Assembly (NCBI GenBank): GCA_036785325.1 | Contig: JAXIVH010000014.1 | Coordinates: forward strand, 5,290,249-5,354,248 | DNA length: 64,000 nt | Reading direction: 5' to 3' | Origin: Urophycis tenuis | Taxonomy: Eukaryota > Chordata > Actinopteri > Gadiformes > Phycidae | Shown: positions 1-38,893 of the stretch, piece by piece | Numbering within the stretch: position 1 is the first letter of the stretch | Layout: each line of letters opens with the position of its first letter | Position numbers and translations under genes: made by a program | Notes under the pieces: generated by a model | The model's database searches: none | What the model was told of the DNA's origin: nothing | The model's input: only the letters and a program-made list of their open reading frames with translations

Positions 1-22736
<22,736 letters not shown>

Positions 22737-23700
22737 TTCTTCAAAGTGGAAGAGTTGCGAGATGAAAAGCTTTATGGAATCCTGCACCTCGGCTTACCAT
22801 GGCATCCCAACTCTGCAAACATATCAACGCAAAATCCTAACTGTGAACCGCGTGTTGTTACAACTCTGGCATCATTTTCTCAGACACCAGGCAACAAGCA
22901 TTAGCTAAAATATAGCCAGTATTAAGCATAAAGGCATGTACTTTGTGAGGACAATTAGTTTACATGTGGGTCGCTTTAGCTGATTTATGTCCATCTTGTA
23001 AATGGGTATTATGGTTCAGATTGTCCTTGGTTATGTCTTTGTAATTACAGACCAAACACGCGAGAATAAACATGAATCTATTTTGAAGAAGGCGGCAGTT
23101 GGCCATCCTGGCTAAGCTTCCTGGTAACTACAGCAACTGAGCAGCAACACGAATGCGCCTGCGCATCCGAGATACGTTGTGGGCGGAACCACAAAGGCAC
23201 GTGCTACAGGTGACCGCTAGTGGTTTGCGGCGATTGGGTCGATGATGAAACAAGGCGGTACCAAACAACGAATGGCCCATTCTATGAATGAGGCGACTCC
23301 ATGATGCCATTTTGAGAACACTCTGATTGGGTAAGTTCAACGTCAAAGATGGACAGCTCTGCTAGTGCGACACAACAGTTCGTAGCTCATAGTTCTATGA
23401 CATGGGGACACTGTAACGCATCGACCAGTAAACAGGTAATATAATTTATCGTTGCTAGTATTGAATGCTCCCACTTGAATCTCCGCGAAACCTGCTTTCA
23501 GTTCTACATACACTGACGCTAGCACACCAAATTATCTCTTTATTCCCTTTTATTCATTCAATGTTTGAGTCGAATGCTGTATTTTTGTTACAGTAGCTAC
23601 TCATATGCACATATGTAAACATGCATGTTTTATTTGTCTATAAGTGGTTGTACTTTTAACTCAGAACTCGCTTTCCACAGGTACATCGCATTTTTCAGTC
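22737..23700. promoter_or_regulatory. Shared head-to-head promoter region of ttll5 and erg28
   Basis: The start codons of ttll5 (minus) and erg28 (plus) lie 965 bp apart and point away from each other. TGCGCCTGCGCA at 23154-23165 differs at one base from the palindromic NRF1 consensus. Two GATTGG boxes (inverted CCAAT), at about 23233 and 23325, follow. This is the usual layout of a TATA-less bidirectional housekeeping promoter. The gene arrangement is read directly; promoter function is inferred. Confidence 0.6.
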
Positions 23701-24657
23701 ATGATGAGTAGATTTTTGAATGTTTTGAGAAGCTGGTTGCTGATGGTGGCACTCATTGCCATGGGAAACACTGTGCAAAGCTTCAGAGACCACAGCTTTT
23801 TATCAGAAAAACTCTACACAGGGACGCCAGAGTTTGGTGAGAAATGTTGTTTCATGTCTTTTTATCAATTGATCAGCCTGATAGTATATATATATATATA
23901 TATATATATGTACTCATAAGGTAAATAACAATATAGGCCTACACAGGTTTATCTATTGATAATGATTATAATTATTCATCTTATTATTCATATTATTTGT
24001 TTACCAATCTAGTGAATGTTCTCCAAGCGCGAACATTTGGAATCTGGACACTACTAGCATCTACTATACGATGTGCCTGTGCAATTGACATCCATAATAA
24101 AACGTAAGTTTTGACAAATAGAGCCAGTAATCTACTCTTTATATTGATATATTTGAAGAGGATCTTGAATTCTCATCAAACTCTGATTTAAAGGCAAAAA
24201 TACAACAACAAAATCTGACTTGATTTGGACAGGCTCTACCACATAACCTTATGGACATTTGTGCTGGCGCTGGGTCACTTCCTGTCTGAAGCCTTCATCT
24301 ACAAAACTGCTCCTGTTACCATAGGAGTGATGGCACCGCTTATTGTCGCAAGTGAGTTATGTCAGATTGTAACGCTGCCAACAAATACCACCCAAATAAT
24401 GTCGCCCCAATATGGAGTGTGTGGAGGACATTGTTCATATCAGAGACAGACAGATAGGGATCATTTAAGTATTTCTGTCTGAGGGAAATTGCTAAATTGC
24501 ATAACATAACTTTGAGGTATGTACGGAGAACAAACAACGTGATTTGTTTTTGGTTTGCTTCTCTTCAGGCGTTTCTATCGTGGGAATGCTGATTGGCTAC
24601 CAGTGTATTTCTGAGCCCCTGGAGGAAGTAGGCGCGCGACAAAAGAAGCGGAATTAA
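23701..24657 (+). CDS. erg28: Ergosterol biosynthetic protein 28 homologue (ERG28)
   Basis: ERG28 is a small ER membrane protein that tethers the sterol C-4 demethylation enzymes. Four exons are visible: 23701-23836, 24013-24103, 24233-24351 and 24569-24657. They total 435 bp and encode 144 residues, against 140 in human. Junctions are GT-AG and in phase. Family motifs in order: SRFLNVLRSWL, MGNTVQSFRDH, EKLYTGTPEF, ARTFGIWTLL, AIDIHNKTLYHITLWTF, ALGHFLSEAF and TIGVMAPLIVAS, with the basic C-terminus ARQKKRN that resembles an ER-retention tail. About four hydrophobic segments fit a polytopic protein. ATG occurs at 23701 and 23704; human starts at the second. An AATAAA at 25066 is the likely polyadenylation signal. 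No frame damage was seen. Confidence 0.96.
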
Positions 24658-25065
24658 ACACGCGTGTTGAAGTCCTGCCACGCCAACACGCCACACACAC
24701 CCTAGCTGCTGCTTTGAGCCTCCAATACAGGAGGAATTAAAGTCATACAGGAAACATGTTGCACAGATGGATTTCAATACATTTTACTGTATTTATGTAT
24801 TTACAACATGTATCCACAGGTTTGATATTGTGTTGTGTTGTAGAAAGAATATCGGTATCATCTTCTAAAAAAAAAAAGTTGGTACATTGGAAGATATTTC
24901 AGAATTCCAGTTTAAGGCAATATGTTCCGTCAATTCTATCTATCTATCTATGAAACAACATGTTACATGCAGGAGAGTGTGAAAAACATTTTGCCATCTG
25001 TTGACAGCTTGTTTGAGGGGTAACGGGAAACAGAAGCCCCCGATGTGCATGTGTGAGTATTCACC

Positions 25066-25071
25066 AATAAA
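25066..25071 (+). terminator. Probable polyadenylation signal of erg28
   Basis: AATAAA followed by a T-rich stretch, about 410 bp after the erg28 stop codon. It is the first canonical hexamer in a sensible place. Confidence 0.55.
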
Positions 25072-25089
25072 GTTTTTTATCAGTTCTAT

Positions 25090-27857
<2,768 letters not shown>

Positions 27858-30800
27858 GTTCCCGTTCTGGGGGTCACATAATGCATTGGCATTTTGCCGT
27901 CGCAGATCTGATTTAATGAATCCTGTTGCAGAGAAAACAATGCAGTTAATAAAACAGCGGGGGTTCGTGGTTTGATGGCATGATGACATAACAAACCCTT
28001 GTTGTATTTACAGGTGGCAGTGAAAAACGGTATCCACGTGAGGGAAAACGCAACTCACATGCTCAATGGGAAAAGTAATAACTAAGCAATACCATAATTT
28101 AACCGCTAGGGGGCAACACAAGAACACGCCGGTAGTACAACACTGCCACGTGTTATCGCTATGCAAATATGGGCTTCAATCCCCCGATACAAAAATATAC
28201 AATATGGGTTTAATTACATGTTCAACAGCAAACAATTGTTGGAGGTTAGTCTACCTGTTAATACGGACCCTATGAGTAGGACGACACAGAGGAAGATATT
28301 TCCCGCCAGTGTGCCCCATTTATCCATGAGCTTCCCTTGGGAGATGGTAAAAATGATTCCAAATATCTGGAGGGACATTTGTTAAAAGGTTACCGTGAGA
28401 GACGAAACAATACTTTTTTTCATTGGTCACATTTGCAGTCATGCCACTGTCATGCCAGTGGCATGAAATGCTTAGAAGACCCTTCAAAGAGGTGGCATCC
28501 TATGACAAACACAGATTACATCTTAACACTAATTCTCTATGCACTAATTGCATTATTACAGACTTTAGCCATTCAAAGTCCAGCTGTACATTTTCCTCAA
28601 TATTTGCATGTTGTTTCTCTCACAGGATACATCACATATGATGGGAATGCATACAGGAAGGTGCATTACATATTCACAACAAAGAGTCTCGATGACAATG
28701 TGTCATCCCAGGCCGTGCTTCGTGTACGGTCGCGATAGTGGACATGCGCCAGAAACATGTCCACCATCGCATGGTTTGTGTCATTTTTATCCTAGTGGTC
28801 CCAAGCAGGGTCCTTCCTGTTTGACTGTTGTGGCTGGACTATGCATTGGGATTATATCTACCACCCATGTCCTGGTAGGAGCAGCCATCATTAGTGTGTA
28901 GAGTGACACCTGTGATTGTCCTACGAGGATGACCTCAGAGGCGTTGCTCCTTACACAAAAACAGGTTTTTTTTTGCTTGAATTTGGAGCAGAGCACACAA
29001 AGCAAAACAAAAGAACACACAGAGGCACACCCACACACACACACCTGAGCGGAACAGTTGAGAAGCCCCGATGAGGTGGCTTCCGACTCCGGATACGTGA
29101 GCTCCACAGCAAACTCAAACCCCAGGGGCAGATAGCCTGTCATGAAGAACCTGCACCAATCCGGATAACAGCATATCATAGGCGAGGTTACACGTCTAGC
29201 TTGCGCGGGGTCATGTCTTTGGATCGATGCAGGTTCAGAGTGTGTATGCTGGGACACAGCAGTACACCCCTGTGTGCCCTACTTGGCTAGTAGTACTTTT
29301 TGGGATTCCAAAAATTACAAAAAAATAAAATAAACAGCTGCTGTCACCGTGGTGACCATTCACCGGTACGTACCCTAGAATGCCGGCAGTCACAAACACG
29401 ACCCACAGGCGGCCCATATTCAGGGTGAAGGAATAGACCAGCATTCCAATTAAAGTGAGGAGATACACAACGACGGTGGTTTGTCTGAACGGGACAGAAA
29501 ACAAAACATTTGTTTTGACTGGAGCGATTTCATAATGCCGCATATTACAATTCAAACCACCAACAACAACAAAATGGCAAATTCCACTTTAAACTGACAA
29601 TATTATCACATGTCAATCACATGTCAATGTCTCATAATGACTGCAGGACTACATTCATATCCATAACCACCATCAACAACATGTTTATGTGTCGGAGTTC
29701 AGATTGAGTGGGCTTTTGCTGCACATAATCGTTGTTTTGTGCATTGAAGGGGACAATGTGCTTTAAATAAAAAAGTGTTAATGCCATCTGTGCAAGTGAT
29801 TGTGGTTTGGATCATACTACTGCCCGGTCTAATCTGGACGGACCTCCGATCTAGCCACGAGCCTTTCTCACAGCTGTCAGCTTCATCGAGTGAGGAGCCT
29901 CATCAGACACAGGGTGCCGTTTCAAAGGATTCTGGGCGTTGACCGCTTTGCACAAAAAGCTTTCATTTACGTAGACCTCTCTGTGAATGAATGATGAATC
30001 ACGAGAGACTGTGGCGAGTGTAGAGTGAGAGGTGGCCGGCCTTGAGGGCCAAGCAACGTGGTTCCTGGTATTTTAAGGGGATCGATTTGTGTTAAAAATA
30101 AAATAAAGGTCATTCGGGGCAAAGTGTCACAATGAGTTGGGTTACAAGTCGGCTGACCAATTGAATCATGGGATGCAGATACTGCGCCTTTCCTTTAAAA
30201 AACATTTGGAGCCTGATGTGCATAGCTATGCTTACTGCCGTCGTAAATTAATTCATCCTCATCCGCAAGAGACAAGACACGACACTCTGAGAATCATCGC
30301 ATTGGTCGGGTCGGGTTGTTGGCAAAGCCCAACGGCCTTTTGGGATGCACAAGTGACCTGTGTTTGTTTAAGTCATGCCTCTGACATGCTGGAGTTAAGC
30401 CTCAAGAGTATATCAAAGGCAACGTATATCAAAGGCAGACGTACTTGTAGGTTTTGGTTTTGTCCATCCATATGCCACACATGAGGGAGCCCGCCATGCC
30501 GGCAATGACAATAGTCAGACCGATTCTCCCAGCGTTCACCTCTTCACCCTGAGAGGGAAAACGGATAAAGAACACAGAGAACTCAGGGAATGCATGGCCC
30601 TCTCGAACCCATTGTCCCCTTGGGGATATTCTGGTTTGTTACACAATGAGTGGGTGCACAACCACAACCCCATCTCTTTGTCTCTCACTACCAGTATTTT
30701 ATCAACTTGTTTATTTATTAAACCTCCTGTTTTTTCCTCAGAGGCAAGACGCTGTCTTCGTGAGGGGCCACGTCGACATGGAAACCAGCATTAGCCAAAG

Positions 30801-32149
30801 AACAAGCCAAAAAGCAAGTCCATCAGAGCGGCAACCTGAAGCAACATGGAGAGAAGCGGGGCCTGGGACTCACCGGGTATTGCTCCATGATCATTCTGTT
30901 CAGCAGCGTGGACAAGGAGTAGAAGCAGCCCACATTCAGCCCTGCAGAGGCCAAAAAGGCAAAACCATCTCAGCGTCCTCCTTCCCTCTTCTCCCATGCA
31001 GGGCACGTAGTTGGGGTGCAGCCCTGTGTCTCCTATGTGTCTCGGTTATGTTTATTTGTGACGTCGCTGAGCGAGCATTGCTCTTCGTCCAACGCATCGC
31101 ATTGTTGCGATGTTTTGACAGCGTGTAGCCTGTATGTTTCTAGCTCATCAGCTGATCCACAAGTGCATGCATGCACTTTAACATGTTTATTTTCTTCAAA
31201 TACGAATGTATATATTTTTTAACATTTCAGCATTTCTAACGACGACAGATTATTCTATTCCGTCATTATCATATTATGTCATTTTCGGCTGTCTGACTGA
31301 CTGTATGAACATCTCCATCATGGATGCTCACATGATCAGTCAAGCATGGACATGGTCCACGCATGGCTTTACATCTTCAGTGCACCTTTGGTCGAATTAA
31401 TCACATCACAGCACTGCATTGAGTACGCCACAGAGAGCCTTGAGTCACATTGCGTGAAGTCGATTCTAATGACAATCAATTATATTCCAAACTCTTCTCG
31501 TCTCTTTCAAACAGATGAGATCCATAGATAAGGTATGTGACCGCATCCTTACATGGACATGCCTCACCCCATACAGCACATTTGGACCTTTTTCAAATCT
31601 GCACTTGCATGTTAGCCCTGTTTATCGTGTCTGTCTGCATGTCTTGTTATGCACTGACACTTTCCACAAAACCTGGAACTGAAATGAACTGAGTGAGTGA
31701 GTGAGTGAGTGAGTGAGTGAGTGAGTGAGTGAGTGAGTGAGTGAGTGAGTGAGTGAGTGAGTGAGTGAGTGAGTGAGTGAGTGAGTGAGTGAGTGAGTGA
31801 GTGAGTGAGTGAGTGAGTGAGTGAGTGAGTGAGTGAGTGAGTGAGTGAGTGAGTGAGACACAGACACCCACCATAGGAGAGCACCAGGAGCATGAAGGAC
31901 TTGTTGCACAGCAGCCTCTTAGTGGAGACCATGTAGGAGTGCTGCTCCATGGAGAGGCCCCGGGCCTGAGCCTGGGCCTGGCTGGGGGGAAGCAAAGGCT
32001 TCTCCTGGAACACTGGAGGGGCCAAAAGACACAAACATCGATTCTGTTCAAGCAACCTTCTCAGCACATTGTTAGCAAATGTCCTGTGTGTATTTACAGT
32101 GAAAGTTGTAGTATAGAACCAGGAACTAATGCAAATATTTGTCTGACAA

Positions 32150-32195
<46 letters not shown>

Positions 32196-33606
32196 CCTGG
32201 GCTTCTCGAATGTGAGAGACAAACAACACAATATATTATTAATGCGCAATGGCCTCCATAACTGGCAGCAGACACATCTGGAGGAAGTGTTGTGCGTGCA
32301 CATAAGTTGCCATTTATATTTACATTTAGGGCATTTAGCAGACGCTTTTATCCAAAGCAACTTACAAAGAGTACATTTGTCATAAGAAGGTGAAACATTT
32401 AATTGCTGCTAATACAGTAAGAAAGATACAGTAAGAAAGTCACCAGAACAAGTTTACAAGCATTCCAATTGCTCGGTTAGCCATTGCTAGTATACAGATC
32501 CCCTGTCTAGTATTGTGTTCTGTAACTGACACCATATACTCCAATGCCACTCCAATCTCTCCTGACATGTTTCTCCTCTATCCATGATCAAACAACTGTC
32601 CCATCTGACAACATTTGGGCCCATGTATTTTCTATCTTAAGTGGTAGACGGCAATAAAGAATTTGTGGGGATTATTCCATTTGTTTGCTTGTTCTGAAAC
32701 GCATGTCGACCATAGTGTCCAAACTGATGTTTCATCGTTGGCTCGTGACATCTACTCTGATGCAGAACTACCAAACATTAAACAAGTGCTTGAGGCATGG
32801 GCTCATTTTCATTTTGAAGTTTTTATTGGGCACCTTTGCCGTCCCATTTCGCTCTGAGCTTTTGACTTGGTCAACATTCCGCCATGTCAACCAGGAAGCA
32901 CAAGCTGTTCAACCTGTTCACTGACTAAGCTTGTTACTACATGATTACACTACATCCATGGTGTATGGAGTAAGGCCTGGCTGGATGGGTATTAGTGTGA
33001 ATATCTTCCAAAGGAAGATTTACAGATTGGCCGAGAGAGTTTTGGAGTGTGTCAGGTACCCACATCCCTGCCAAAGTTCACAGACAGTTTGAGTAGAAAA
33101 CGCTCTGTTTGGCCAGCAATTCCACAACTTGGCAAATAGTTATACTGAATATATCGGTCGCAATTTGCGCAGCCCCTCATCAAACGCGTCAGTAATACAC
33201 GATGGACCTCAACATGGATCTCAACATGACCAAAGAAAGCATAATCCAACCTCACATCAACCAAACGTTACATGACCAAACCTAAACCAAAACCAGCCCT
33301 AACGCAACTAAAGTCACCCATAACAGTGGTTAACCAACCATAACCTCAGCCAACCCACACCAAGGCACATTCACACACGTGAATGTGCCTTGCTCCATTG
33401 GTGGGCTTCCTCTTACTGCCATTCAGTTTCACTTCTAAGAGGAAGTGAGAACGGTCACATGAGTGAGCCCAGGGGCCGAGCGGCGAGGAGGGAGCAGCAA
33501 TTATACAGGGCTGCCCTGTAGGAGACAACGACACTAAGGGAGCATTCAAAAGTGGGAGGACAAGAAATGCCTGAAGAGCAAATGAAGCAGAACCAACACC
33601 AACAAA

Positions 33607-33652
<46 letters not shown>

Positions 33653-36267
33653 AATACAAGGTGGATTCAAAACAGAACATAACAGCTCCATGAATCTTGA
33701 GTCCTGAGTCTTTTTGAGATTCTACAACGTCCTTTCAGTTTATCGCGTTTTGCTTTCAGGCCTGGGCACTATTTATCATTTCAGAGGCAAAGGGAAGCGT
33801 TATTGACCAAGTCATATTTCGTTTCCTCCCCCATCCTGGATGGCAAAGGAGAACGTTGGGCTCAGCACAAAGTACAAGCATCCGCGTCGAGGACTCACGG
33901 AGGACCACCAGGACGAAGATGAACGTGGCCACTCCGGCGGTGCAATAGAACATGATTTTGATGTGGTACGCCAGCTGTTCCACATCGTCCACATTGGGCA
34001 CCAGGATGGGTGGCAGCAGGAACCCAATGGCAATGCCCACCTTTGGATGAGCAAAAAAAAAGTAAATTAAAAAAAACAAACACTAAAACACAACAAAACA
34101 CATACACACACGTAAATAAAGAGAAGCAAAAGAGCCATCAACACAGGACAATATTTACAATGCCTTGCAAAAGATGTATAATGCAAAAGTAGGAAATGCA
34201 TGATCACTTGTACCTTGGACATGCAAACTTTGATACTTTTTACATATGCAAAACATACACATATGTAAAATAGCAACATTCATATTATATTCATTCTTCG
34301 TATTGTTATTAGCACATTCATATTGTTATTATCTTGTCTCCCCCCCCCCCCCCCCCCCCCCACCCTGCTGTCTGGAAAGGAACAGGATGTGACACTAAAG
34401 GCTCTGATAAGGTGTGCATGCTTGCATCCCACCTCTTATCTGGGCCGCTCACAGCATTTCCTCTGACCATCCCAGGTTTGTTTCAGGAGTAGGAGAGCCA
34501 CACACATCAAATATTGATGTTCCATCTCCAATACCAGCGACTAGAGCATCCATTTACTCACCTCATGATTACCTTGCCATGATTGGCTTCAAAATGTAAC
34601 TCACAGCATTGCTGCAACAGAGCAGCTATATAGCCGCCTTTCTGCAGAGCAGAAAGCAGATGTCTCATTAATACACTGGTCAAAACGTGTTGCAAGCGCA
34701 ATACCATAAATTGTATTGCAAAACATGGTAGAAGAAGATGGTAAGCAAAACGGAAAACCACAACACTTCCTTTGTGGGGCCAGTCAGCTTGGCGCGGGCC
34801 ACGGCCCACACCAGCTGACATGGTAGTATCGACAACCACACTCTTTTAAGAAGTACATTACGGCTCTGCGACGTCTCGAGTCAAATCTGCTGAGACACGG
34901 TTCTTTGTAGCATCAACGCGCGTTCTCTTTGGCCCAAGATGTGGGTCACCTGATGTAGGTCACCTGAGGCACACACAGCGACCACTCCCTCAAATGGGAA
35001 GAGTGCAACAATGCTTCAGCTCGTTAAGGGTGTCAAGAGTGAGCGAGCGAAACGGAGAGAGCGCACACCTCCGACCACTCGGACGGACACTGTCCGACGG
35101 CATCCGCTTTCTCCATGAAATCTCATAGTAGCATGGATTGACCCAAACCAAAGCAGCAGGTTCAGCAGGGGAGCTATGAGCTACCAGATATGAGGGGTTA
35201 TAGTCGGTTGCCGGGGCTCCACCAAAACCTAATTTGAATAATTTGCCAAAAGCTACCACTTACTCCCCCCCAACCCGATGGCTTAGAAAAATGCAAGACT
35301 AGCCTACATTTCCATGAAACCTTGGAATTGTCCAGAAAGAGAATGCATCAAAAGAAAGTGATTATGCATTTAGCAGGGCAGATGGGGACATATAAAACAG
35401 TCTTCAAGCATTAGCAACGCATTGCCATTGGAAATGGTGCTGCACCATGTTCCACACACAATACACACACACTTGAACGATCATGCAAAGCACTGTTCAT
35501 GCACGCCGTCTCAAAAGAGCACAAGGGTACACCGAGGTAAACACAAAAAAAAAAACACACAAAAGGTTCACATGCAGTTCTTTGAGCCCAGTGGATAAAC
35601 GACAACACACCTGGTTTCCCAAAACACCAATGGAACAGGCAGTAGACACCTCGTGCTGGCCAAACCACAAGGAAGCCAGTCTGGACGGGATTCCCAGGAG
35701 GAACACCGTGGCTACCGAACAGACAAACTGCCCAAAGAAGGTGACGGCAAACATGTCGGGGTGCGCCGTGCCCGTCTTTATCCATGCCCCGATGCAGTTG
35801 AAGGCCGAGCCCACCACAACCACCTCCCTGAGGCCGCGCTTGTCCAGGAACCAGGTGACCGGCAGGATGAACGGGATGTAGGTGAGGAAGTAGATCATGG
35901 ACAGCCAGTCCACGGAGATGGCGCCAACGCCATAGAAATGCGCAAAGATGTTGCTGAGGATGCTGTACTGCAGCCACATGAAGGCGTTGCTCATGGAGAA
36001 GGTGCCGAACATGAAGAGCATGACCCAGCGTCGTCTGTACAGCTTGGTCTCGATCGGGGGGAACAGCGGGGAGCCGTCCAGGTCAGGCGGCTCGGTGGAC
36101 AAGTCATCCTCGCCATCCTCGTCGTCCTCCAGAGGCAGCTGGTGGTAACGTCCTACCAGGTGTTCTCGCTCCCTCCTCAGGGGAAGACTACTTTTCCTCG
36201 GGCAGGAGTCTTCCCCTGAGGACTGGGAGTTGCCATCCAACCAGAACTTGTTGAGTCCAACTTGCAT
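27858..36267 (-). CDS. flvcr2: FLVCR2-type major facilitator transporter (last short exon not found)
   Basis: FLVCR2 is a twelve-helix plasma-membrane transporter of the major facilitator superfamily, linked to choline and heme-related transport at the blood-brain barrier. Exons (minus): 35611-36267, 33899-34040, 31872-32012, 30874-30941, 30445-30548, 29374-29484, 29045-29150, 28255-28366 and 27858-27922. They sum to 1506 bp (502 codons) with every junction in phase and GT-AG. Motifs in order: NAFMWLQYSILSNIF, DWLSMIYFLTYIP, LGIPSRLASLWFG, EVSTACSIGVLGNQ, IAIGFLLPPILVPN, YSLSTLLNRMI, GEEVNAGRIGLTIVIAGM, FFMTGYLPLGFEFAVELTYPE and IFGIIFTISQGKLMD. The chosen start is the methionine at 36267, because the upstream 36 codons look unlike protein. 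The N-terminus has an acidic DDEDGEDD stretch. Human FLVCR2 has 526 residues, so about 20 C-terminal residues are missing. The a/b paralogue was not assigned. Confidence 0.93.
31684..31858. repeat. (GAGT)n array, about 170 bp, near-perfect
   Basis: About 42 tandem GAGT units end 14 bp before the donor of flvcr2 exon 3 (31872). The inverted copy of this exon at 38753-38893 has only a few units at the equivalent place. Confidence 0.97.
32152..32191. repeat. (TG)n microsatellite, short allele of a duplicated array
   Basis: About 20 TG units beside flvcr2 exon 3. The corresponding CA array in the inverted duplicate (38435-38615) is more than four times longer. Confidence 0.9.
32300..32540. mobile_element. 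Dispersed teleost repeat with SINE/LINE-type tail
   Basis: The segment starts with the widespread fish motif CATTTAGCAGACGC and continues through AAGAAGGTGAAAC and CACCAGAACAAGTTT blocks. All recur in the same order at 62283-62470. Both copies lie in introns. The shared end motif also occurs in the tRNA-derived SINE at 63705-63875. Confidence 0.7.
33604..33652. repeat. A-run plus (AT)n
   Basis: About 11 A followed by about 17 AT units, in flvcr2 intron 2. Confidence 0.9.
34041..35610. other. flvcr2 intron 1
   Basis: 1.57 kb between the first two flvcr2 exons. It contains a poly-C run at about 34341-34361 and otherwise unremarkable sequence; no nested gene was seen. Confidence 0.5.
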
Positions 36268-37403
36268 ATTCGTTTGGGAATACTTGGTCAGCAACACGCT
36301 ATTCCTCCATTCTCGAGGGCGTGACCTCAAAAACAATCCAATCCAGTCCTGTTTTGCCCTGACAGACTTGGCCAAGGTAGGCTACTTACGTTACCCTGAA
36401 GTTAAAAGTCATGTGATAAAATGTGCGTGGAACTTCTGCAACCTTCTTTTCCAGGTTGCACGACTCAAGGTATACACACCTGTGGATATAAGTCAACTAT
36501 TACTATTGAACCATGACAACAACTATGATACTTTTACGTGTATGGCAATTCTGGTAGGGAAACAAATGTGACCACATGACAGAGAGGAACAAAAGTCCAC
36601 TGAGAATAACTGAGATTGCAAGTTCATCAGAAATATAAGCATGATAGGCTGAAGTCCATTGGACACTGAAGCAGATCTACCATTAACCATTAGCAAATAT
36701 AGTCATTGTGGCAAGACAAACAAACAATTTCAACGACTAGAGAATGTTCATATTATGTTTCAACATTTGTGATAGAAATAGTAGGCCTGCGTGATATGTG
36801 ATGACCAAGTCATGACAAATCGAACAAAGCAAAAAGTGTGAAGATTCCGGACCGGTACTTGCATCGAATCCACGATACACGTTTGTCTGATCATTCGTGT
36901 CTATCCTATAGAAAACCCTCTACTGTTAATGACAGGCTTTAAGAGTTTTAAGAGTATGTAGCGGTGAACGCTAACGGGGTAGACAGAGACTACTACTTAC
37001 TAATGCACCGCTGAAGTCAAGCGTGTGAGCGCCCCGGTACGTGTGCCCCCCACGTACACAAGCCGTCGCCACCAAACCCACCAAAGACACTTTCTAAAAA
37101 AAGTAGTTCGAACACAATAAAAAATTAAAAAATCAACCAGGCGTTTAGGCGGCTAGACTATGTTATTTGACGTCGTCCAACGCGTCTGGGGTTGTTGACT
37201 TGAAAAGACCTCAGGAACTTAGTGAGGCGAAAAGAGAAGACCGTCGACCTCGTCTACCTGGAGCCTGGAGCCTGACTACCCTACAACACACGCCCTGTGT
37301 CGGCACGCCACGGCCGACTTGCCACGCACGTCATTTCCTACGCCAGCTTCTCAGTAAAAACAACTCCGTGTGTTTTCTTGTTTACGTCCGAGTGCGTGCA
37401 TGC
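36268..37403. other. flvcr2 5' flank
   Basis: Upstream of the flvcr2 start. No TATA box, CpG island or transposon boundary could be identified. Confidence 0.4.
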
Positions 37404-37864
37404 AGCGTGCTACCCAGCTACTCCAATAGAGGAGGCTGTGGAGTCGGAGCCGAACCAGACTGATGCTAGGTACGAGGGCATTCCCAGGACGAACACTTGG
37501 GAAAGGGCTGCTGCAAACTGTCCGAGCACCGTCACCCAAAACAAATGGGGGCACTGCCCACTTTTATCCATGCTGCAAGGCCAGTTTTATCCAAAAGCCA
37601 GATAGCCGGGAATATGAAGGGGATGTAGGTGAGCACGTACACCATTTACATCCAATCTAGAGCAAACGAGTCCACGTTGTAGAATCGAATGAAGATGTAA
37701 TTGATTATTGCGTACTGGAGCCACTGAAATGCGTTACACATGGAGTAACTGGTGAACAGAGACAGCACAACCCAGCGTCTTTTGTACAAATGTGTGGCAA
37801 CTGGAAGCATGTTTGTGCCTAATTTCTGAATTAGTCTTTCGTTTACATCGGCATTAACACCCAC
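37404..37864 (-). pseudogene. Broken solitary first exon of a second FLVCR2-like gene
   Basis: The minus strand reads a FLVCR2-like first exon, with YKRRWVVLSLFTSYSMCN and FQWLQYAIINYIFIRFYN, and then hits a stop immediately after the DWM of helix 2. Compared with the copies at 48939-49472 and 52502-52954, about 38 bp around the helix 3-4 loop are deleted, and the sequence coding NQ and the donor is not preserved. The 5' end has its own ATG (GVNADVNERL) unlike the other copies. No later exons follow within the window. It is closer to those two copies than to the intact flvcr2 exon 1 at 35611-36267, so it derives from a different paralogue. Confidence 0.85.
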
Positions 37865-38430
37865 TTACAAAAATAGATCTACTTAAACGAAACTATATGA
37901 TATTGATTGTAACTATTTCGCTCACAGCACAGATTGCCTGCACATAAAAATCCAGATCAACAATAATTTAAAAAGTAGCCTGCTTTCTCCAAAACAAAGA
38001 AACAACAAAGAAAGTATCCAACACGGTCGTTTCCACGGTTATTCCACATTAAGGTAGTAGGCCTACTTCTGTGGCTCTAAACAAATCCAGTTCATTGGCT
38101 ACCATAGATCAGACTGTTAACGCCAAAATGGGAGACGCAAGTGAGCGCACTCAAAAACCCCACAATATCCACCATGCCTCACTGCTCTTTATTAGCTACT
38201 TGGACCCTGAATTTCCTCTTGGGGCTCAATAAAGTTTTTATCAATTGTGACGACCCTCTCTGCCTTCCTGCCTTGTCTTGTCTTCTCCCTTGCAGGGAAC
38301 AGTGGGCGGGGCCGAGGGTCGTCAGAGAAGTGGCAGCACCTGTGCTTAATGAGCCTTTAAAGCTCTGGCTGCTCACTTTTCACCCTTCTCTTCTCTGCAG
38401 CCTTTGGTTCTTGGTTCGGGTTGGTTCTAG

Positions 38431-38616
<186 letters not shown>

Positions 38617-38752
38617 TTGTCAGACAAATATTTGCATTAGTTCCTGTTCTATACTACAACTTTCACTGTAAATATACACAGGACATTTGCTAACAATGTG
38701 CTGAGAAGGTTGCTTGAACAGAATCGATGTTTGTGTTTTTTGGCCCCTCCAG

Positions 38753-38893
38753 TGTTCCGGGAGAAGCCGGAGCTTCCCCCCAGCCAGGCCCAGGCTCAGG
38801 CCCGGGGCCTCTCCATGGAGCAGCACTCCTACATGGTCTCCACTAAGAGGCTGCTGTGCAACAAGTCCTTCATGCTCCTGGTGCTCTCCTATG
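38753..38893 (+). pseudogene. Inverted duplicate of flvcr2 exon 3
   Basis: A 141-bp exon, the same length as flvcr2 exon 3 (31872-32012) but on the opposite strand, with its CCTCCAG acceptor and GTGGGT donor kept. It encodes PPSQAQAQARGLSMEQHS, TKRLLCNKSFMLLVLSYG and differs from the functional exon at only a few bases (FREKPE here, FQEKPL there). The intron flank on the acceptor side, back to the CA array, is also nearly identical. No other flvcr2 exon lies on this strand, so it cannot make a transporter alone. The low divergence points to a recent inverted duplication. Confidence 0.9.

Noticed and set aside
23644..23700. Extended erg28 start upstream of 23701
   Set aside because: The frame is open, but the family begins at MSRFLN; the upstream residues are not conserved.
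31684..31858. GAGT array considered as a CRISPR-like repeat
   Set aside because: Units are 4 bp with no spacers; this is a tetranucleotide microsatellite in an animal genome.
31612..32229. Minus-strand 205-codon frame rich in LTHS repeats
   Set aside because: It is the translation of the GAGT array joined to flvcr2 exon 3 in different frames.
35483..36219. Plus-strand frames opposite flvcr2 exon 1
   Set aside because: Shadows of the transporter exon on the other strand.
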